This document shows, one piece after another, positions 56,642-61,358 of a DNA stretch of 61,358 bases (within the stretch, counting starts at the first letter, position 1; each line of letters begins with the position of its first letter). The notes under the pieces are model-generated. The model saw only the letters and a list, made by a program, of their open reading frames with translations. It did not search any database and was not told the DNA's origin. The stretch is taken from positions 1 through 61,358 of the forward strand of contig JABCPU010000393.1 of assembly GCA_016800925.1 (NCBI GenBank), written 5' to 3'. The stretch comes from Suillus spraguei. Taxonomy: Eukaryota; Basidiomycota; Agaricomycetes; Boletales; Suillaceae. The position numbers and the translations under genes were made by a program.

Positions 56642-59500
56642 TCATTCATGTGCACCATCGATCAACGAGGGCTGCAGGTCTTGAAATGCTGCCTGTGCAT
56701 CCTGAGCTAGTAAGGAATACATTTGAGACTGCCTCCGGCATAGCATGCATGACCCGGAAGTTGTTTCAACAATGATTCCTGCATCCGGGCACCCCATGTG
56801 GTTGCCTTCCACAAGAAAAAGTTGCACGTCCAATCCATCTCTGATTGCACCAATGATATTTCTTCCATCCATCGATCCCGTAGTGCCTTTGCCCGAAGCC
56901 AATGAACTCGGTAAACTTGGGATGGGTCCTGTCAGCTCACCACGGAATATATCAAGCATGCCCGAACTCACATTCCTCATTCCAGGAATTTTCTGGACCC
57001 TCCATGTCGACTTCCACTGACCAGAACCAAGCGAGGGACTCATTTCGCTGACCTCGGGCGTTTGGATCGCCGATGGCAGTGCTGATTTTGAGCTGCTCGC
57101 GAAGCAGGGGTTTGTATTTCTGAAGCTGGTCTGGCCCCGGCTCAAGTTGTATCATTTGCTTCCTGGTTTTTGTATATATACTGGCATGTAGGGATACTGC
57201 CTGCTGCACTGATGTCACCTGGGACCCACGCTCGAGTTTTTAGGGCTTGAGATTTGGCTTGCCTAACTGTTGTTCGGAACAGGATAGCCTTGTTGCACAA
57301 GTGAATGCGGAGATTGTGCAGGGCATCATTGGCCTGCCCTTCACGAAGGGACATCTCCAACGGAATCAGATCCTCTGCCATACAGCGTCTGCAATGTTCA
57401 ACCCCGAGGTTTGATGGCAATGGAATTATGGTGAGCTCAGGGGAGTTTGTCCATGCATCAGATGTCTCGGTGAAATCCGCCGGGTCATCATCGATATCGT
57501 CAAGAATATCTATGTTCAAGTCGTCAGGATCGTCATCTGCATCAAATCCCTCTCCCAGATGCGTAAGAGCAGACCGAGTGAATTCATCTATCTGGCCTTG
57601 AATACGATCGCGTTGCCGGGCGATATCTAATCTCTGTGTCTCCGTCGATCGTCTTCCAATTCTGCGGACCTCGATGAGCAATGCCAATTTGAGCCTCTTC
57701 AATTGCCAAACCCAATGGATATCCATGTTGCCACAGATCTGCGAGAGGGTGCTGCATGACGGGCATTACCCGCTTCTAGTAGGTCTAAGCTCGATCATCC
57801 ATCGCCCGGCAGGATCCCCTGAATTCTTCTTGGACACTGAGCGGGACCCTTATCTTGCTGGCTAACCATTGTGTCTTTAAATTGCCGGGTGCAGCTTCAT
57901 CAAGTCTGTCGAAAGCCTTGCCACTTTCGGCGATGCCATTCTTCGCCAGCTTGTATTTTCTGGCAAAGAGTCCTTTCATGCGGATCATCTTGCAGAAATT
58001 GGAATCGTTCATCTGATAATCAAGACATTCCTTTCGGTGCGGGGATGACATTCCCCAAGCGGCAGGGGAAATCAGGTTGAGACGCGCCCATAGGGTCTCC
58101 ATGATCTCTCCATCAATCCGGCCAATGCCTTCAATAAAATTCGAAGCATATCGGACATAGCAACTGTCCTGATGTCCATGCACATGCCACAAAACCGATT
58201 CCAGGAATGATGGTCAGTTCTGGTACCATGTCAAGGTATCGGCTTCGATCCACCCGAACACAAAAGTGCTTGTTGTATTGACAATTAATGTCATAGAAGG
58301 CGACAGCCCTGGTAATGCCTTCCATGTTGTGCTGGGCAGCCTCACAAATGGTGTAGTCCATGTTCATTTGTCTGCAAATGATGCATGGTCAACTGGTGAA
58401 TGTTGATTGGCATGTTTGGCTTGCCTTTCCCCTTTCTGAAAATCAACCATCGAGTGAGGGACAAAGCACCCATGCTGGGCGCAGGCAACTCCCCCGATTC
58501 CTGTGGACTCGAGCTTGTGCCGCGCCGCATTTGCTTGATTGACCGCCCGGTGATTGTTGCAGCTCGATTTTTCCACCGTGTCAGCAGCCTCCGCAAGATG
58601 CATGTTATACCTGTCCTTTCCGACCATGAATCCAAGCCCATCTGAAAGCCAAACTTCATCGAGGGGATTAATGGGATGCAGGTGTTCAGCTTTGAAATTT
58701 CCGTCCATCACAAATGACCGGGTGTATTTCCAGCTTGGAGTTCTTATCATCGCCGAGTTCACTTCGGTATTGAACATGACTCACTCATCAAGTGATTCAT
58801 CCCCTGACAAAGATACGAGGCGGTGAACTCCGGACTTGTCAACGATGACCATGGTGTTTTCCTTCGGCTGGAACTCAGGTCCCGACACAGACGGAAGATC
58901 TTCGGGCTCAAGCTGATCTTCAGGTTCATCTCCTTCGAACAAATCCCACCTATCTGTGAGCACCGGACATTGCTTGCCATCATGCCCGAGGTGTATGGTG
59001 AGTCCCACATGAGCGAGACAACTCCGCTCGAAGAATTGACCATTCCATTGACTGATCCAGTGGAAAGGATTGCAACAATGTTGACTCCTGCAACAGCCCG
59101 TGCAATAGAGAGGCTCGCCAAGACAATCTTGACATTTGTAGACCCCATCCTGGTGGCAGATGATGCATCTCCTGTCTTCTGGTGGAGCTTCTCGATCCAG
59201 GAGTTGATGCAGATATGATTCCTGCCTTGGCAGCCATTGCCTGAGGTAGTCATTTTGACTCTGCATTTTTTATATTGAGCTATAGTTTGAATGACACTCC
59301 AACATTTAACATGAACTTGCCATGGTTTTTGGGAGTTGCAATGGCTCAAATGAGCCTTGGTCTTGCTCGTATGTATTGTCAGGAAAGTCATCCCAAGGAG
59401 GTGGTGCCTGAACAGGCTGAAGTGTTGGTGATTCTGGGGAGAGGGAGGCATGGACCTGTAGGCTCGTCGTCTTGTGCTTGCAAGTGGGACCTTGACCCAA
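56642..59500 (-). pseudogene. KDZ (Kyakuja-Dileera-Zisupton) transposase with CXC module, disrupted
   Basis: CXC zinc cluster: RRCIICHQDGVYKCQDC...LYCTGCCRSQHCCNPFHWI, then WNGQFFERSCLAHVGLTIHL and GHDGKQCP. The transposase core has SFVMDGNFKAEHL (first Asp), EKSSCNNHRAVNQAN, GIGGVACAQHGCFVPHSMVD with FQKGERQ, NMDYTICEA, FYDINCQYNKHF, HVHGHQDSC, IGRIDGEIMETLWARLN, REGQANDALHNLRIHLCNKA, STAIGDPNARGQRNESLAWF and FYRVHWLRAKALRDRWMEE. Two introns have GC donors (59261-59320, 58372-58424); another is GTGAGT...CAAG near 56920-56970. Disruptions: in-frame TGA 58781-58783 where a linker expected in the family is missing; frame changes near 58193, 57690, 57205 and 56737. The start is unclear. Confidence 0.85.
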
Positions 59501-59811
59501 ATCTTTCTACCCTTGCTGCCCCTTGCTTCTACCCTGTGGGATTTTTACAATGGGGTGCATCTACCTATCTTCATCTTATTTTATAATGCTAATGTTGCAA
59601 GCAAAGCATCTGCTCAGGTGGAATGAATTTTTATTACATTGTGGTGTCATACTGTCCTGCCGACTCATTACAAATTTATGTCCATTTATGGCTTCGGGAC
59701 CAATATAGCTCAATTAAGCTACTGTTAGGCTTTTGTCAAAGATCAACTTCTGTCAATTCGTTCATTCTTCCACCTTGCTTATCCTCAGCCCATTCTCCAA
59801 TTTGATTCACC
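59501..59811. other. Divergent region between the KDZ gene and the next gene
   Basis: 311 bp; may contain the true start of the KDZ gene, which could not be placed because stops close the frame just upstream of 59500. No terminal repeat recognised. Confidence 0.35.
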
Positions 59812-61358
59812 ATGGCAAGGACGGGTCATTCCACTCACTTGACTTCCGGCAGAAATAGGGCACGTCAACCACAGACACAGAAGCTCACGGAAAACGAAAT
59901 TTCGGAGTTGAAGAACTACCTTCCTGAGTGGACCGCGGCCAAAAGGGGTGAGAAGCGAGGGTTTTCACTGCAATTGCCAGGGCAGCCAGGTTGTTTGCTC
60001 CTAAAGTCGACCAAGGACAATGGAAAAAGAGGAAGCAGGTGATGCGTCTTTGTTGTGTTGAAAACTACAATTTTAACATCTTATTCTTACATCAACTCTC
60101 AGATGTATAAGACTTGGTTGTTCAACAACAAGAAAAGGAAGGAAAGGAAGGACATGATAAAGTATGGGAGGAAATGGACGCCTAGGATGGTGGTCTACCA
60201 GCAGAAGCGCGAAGAGGTGCTAAAGAGGATTGAGGATGAGTCCGGGGCAAAGCCGGGAGATCCCAGTATGTTCAAACATTATCAGGGGGCTGTGAAGAGA
60301 GTCATGGCTGAATTGGACGACGACGAGTTGGAGAAGGCAAAAGAAACAGCGGAAGAATGGTCAAACAGCTTTCCTCCTCCGGAGATACAAGCAGAAGTTG
60401 CTCGTAAGAAGGGACCGGCATATATGCAGCACTTTTCAAAAGAGATGTGGAGGCAATGCGGGATGAGAGTTTTTGTGTTGTCAGCTTGGAAGAATGAACA
60501 GGGAGAGGTTCTGTTTGGGATGTAAGTCAATTGTGTCCGTCATCGCCGATCTTGGATCTCAATATATGTGTGCAGGCATGATGATAATGAGGCATTAGGA
60601 GATGGGGACAGCTTCATGAAGACTAAGCACTGGGAGGACATTGAGCCAGTATGGCAGGAGTACGCCCAGGAACAGTTCGGTGAGTGTTTGAACTTTGGAT
60701 GCAAGAATGAATTTGTTGATCATCACAATGATAGGTGCCGGGGCACAGGACGGAGGACGACAGGTCAAGGGAGGTCGCAAAAGAGTCAGAAAACCAGCTT
60801 TGGAACTCGACACAGATGGAAATGGGATGCCGTTGCTTCCAGACATCACGGAAACAAAACTTGAGGAGAAGAAAGCCATAGTCAGGGCGTTTCTTACATC
60901 ACACTACAGTGAGTCTTTCGTGGCAACATCTGAGCTGTTGCTGAATGTGTGGACACAGGAATATGTTCCGGGAATGACAAGGCTGTCGTGCCATGGAGTG
61001 CCCTCATACAAAGTCAGGATGACTTTGTGGCAAGGAAGTATCTTCCGGCGGATATTGACCTGAAGGAGCCTTCGAAGTTGCAAAACTGGGACACAACGGC
61101 CTTGCTCAATTTCTGGTATGCTCAGCAGGAAACAGGAAAAGATTCAACATTTCTGTTCAAAGCATGGAAGAACAAGGATGGGGACATGGTACCATCTGTG
61201 GTATCCGGCAAGTCGCCATCGCGTCTGACTCGTCAAGTGAGAATGCAGAAGAGTGGAACTCTCCGAAGGCCCCGGGATCCATCAACCGAAGCCGAGAGTG
61301 ATACCGACAGTGAAACTCATGACAAGGAGGATGACATTGATGATGACTTGGCTGATGG
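59812..61358 (+). CDS. KDZ-neighbourhood hypothetical protein, 3' end beyond the window
   Basis: Five exons visible: 59812-60038, 60103-60521, 60576-60679, 60735-60908 and 60959 onward, with introns of 50-64 nt. Starts MARTGHSTHLTSGRNRARQP, then a basic helical part (MYKTWLFNNKKRKERKDMIK, YGRKWTPRMVVYQQKREEVL). Later motifs: HFSKEMWRQCGMRVFVLSAW, FGMHDDNEALGDGDSFMKTK, KPALELDTDGNGMPLLPDIT and KAVVPWSALIQSQDDFVARK. The exon 1-2 join is out by one base, so exon 1 may hold an indel. The tail is acidic (EAESDTDSETHDKEDDIDDD). The architecture recurs beside mushroom transposons; function unknown. Confidence 0.7.

Noticed and set aside
58759..59451. Long minus-strand open frame overlapping the KDZ CXC module
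   Set aside because: Off-frame shadow; the zinc-cluster cysteines are in the other frame.
1..61358. Repeat-induced point mutation as the cause of repeat decay
   Set aside because: The two LTR copies differ by mixed substitutions and indels without an obvious excess of one transition type by eye; a RIP index would be needed to claim it.

Overview
The window is nuclear DNA of a filamentous basidiomycete, most likely a mushroom-forming Agaricomycete. Genes are dense and alternate between strands. They carry many 45-60 nt GT-AG introns and a few GC-AG ones, and several protein families seen here (DUF6697, DUF6533, KDZ transposase, Ulp1-DDE transposase) are typical of that class.

Layout. Positions 1-5,100 are transposon-derived: an LTR split by a 5'-truncated LINE, decayed non-coding sequence, and a lineage-specific gene with a GHPL minisatellite. 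Positions 5,119-46,300 are a conserved gene island: MFS phosphate/glycerophosphodiester-type transporter (-), eIF3b (+), the iron regulator HapX (+), an 847-residue PPR protein (-), a stand-alone adenylating enzyme (+), an XRCC2-like recombinase (-), a coiled-coil protein (+), SLX9 (-), an SLC35F5-like carrier (-), a four-TM-type membrane protein (-), a FAM192A/PIP30 protein (+), ESS2 (-), NudE (-), exosome CSL4 (-), pyruvate dehydrogenase E2 (+), a DUF6697 protein (+), KAE1 (+), a GT8 glycosyltransferase (-), ribosomal protein eS28 (-) and a DUF6533 membrane protein (+). Positions 46,600-61,358 are a second transposon-rich block. It holds a Ulp1-DDE transposase gene cut in two by a solo LTR, several tandem and palindromic arrays, a TET/JBP-type 2-oxoglutarate dioxygenase gene, a KDZ transposase with its CXC module, and two further genes of the kind found beside such transposons.

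How the genes relate. The island genes are mostly unrelated housekeeping functions (translation, RNA processing and decay, mitochondrial metabolism, DNA repair, tRNA modification, dynein regulation). Neighbours share divergent promoters (transporter/eIF3b, XRCC2/coiled-coil, CSL4/E2) or tight convergent ends (HapX/PPR, KAE1/GT8, both about 60 bp). The right-hand block is the most interesting part. A TET/JBP gene with its metal-binding residues still visible sits beside a KDZ transposase, separated by about 1.5 kb of CpG-dense hairpin-forming tandem repeats. A TET/JBP-KDZ association is known in mushrooms; the array beside it is what I would examine first.

Caveat. Several conserved genes, including the essential eIF3b, are broken by single-base indels, often in short homopolymers. 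This looks like residual long-read assembly error, so frameshifts in the transposon genes should not all be read as biological decay.
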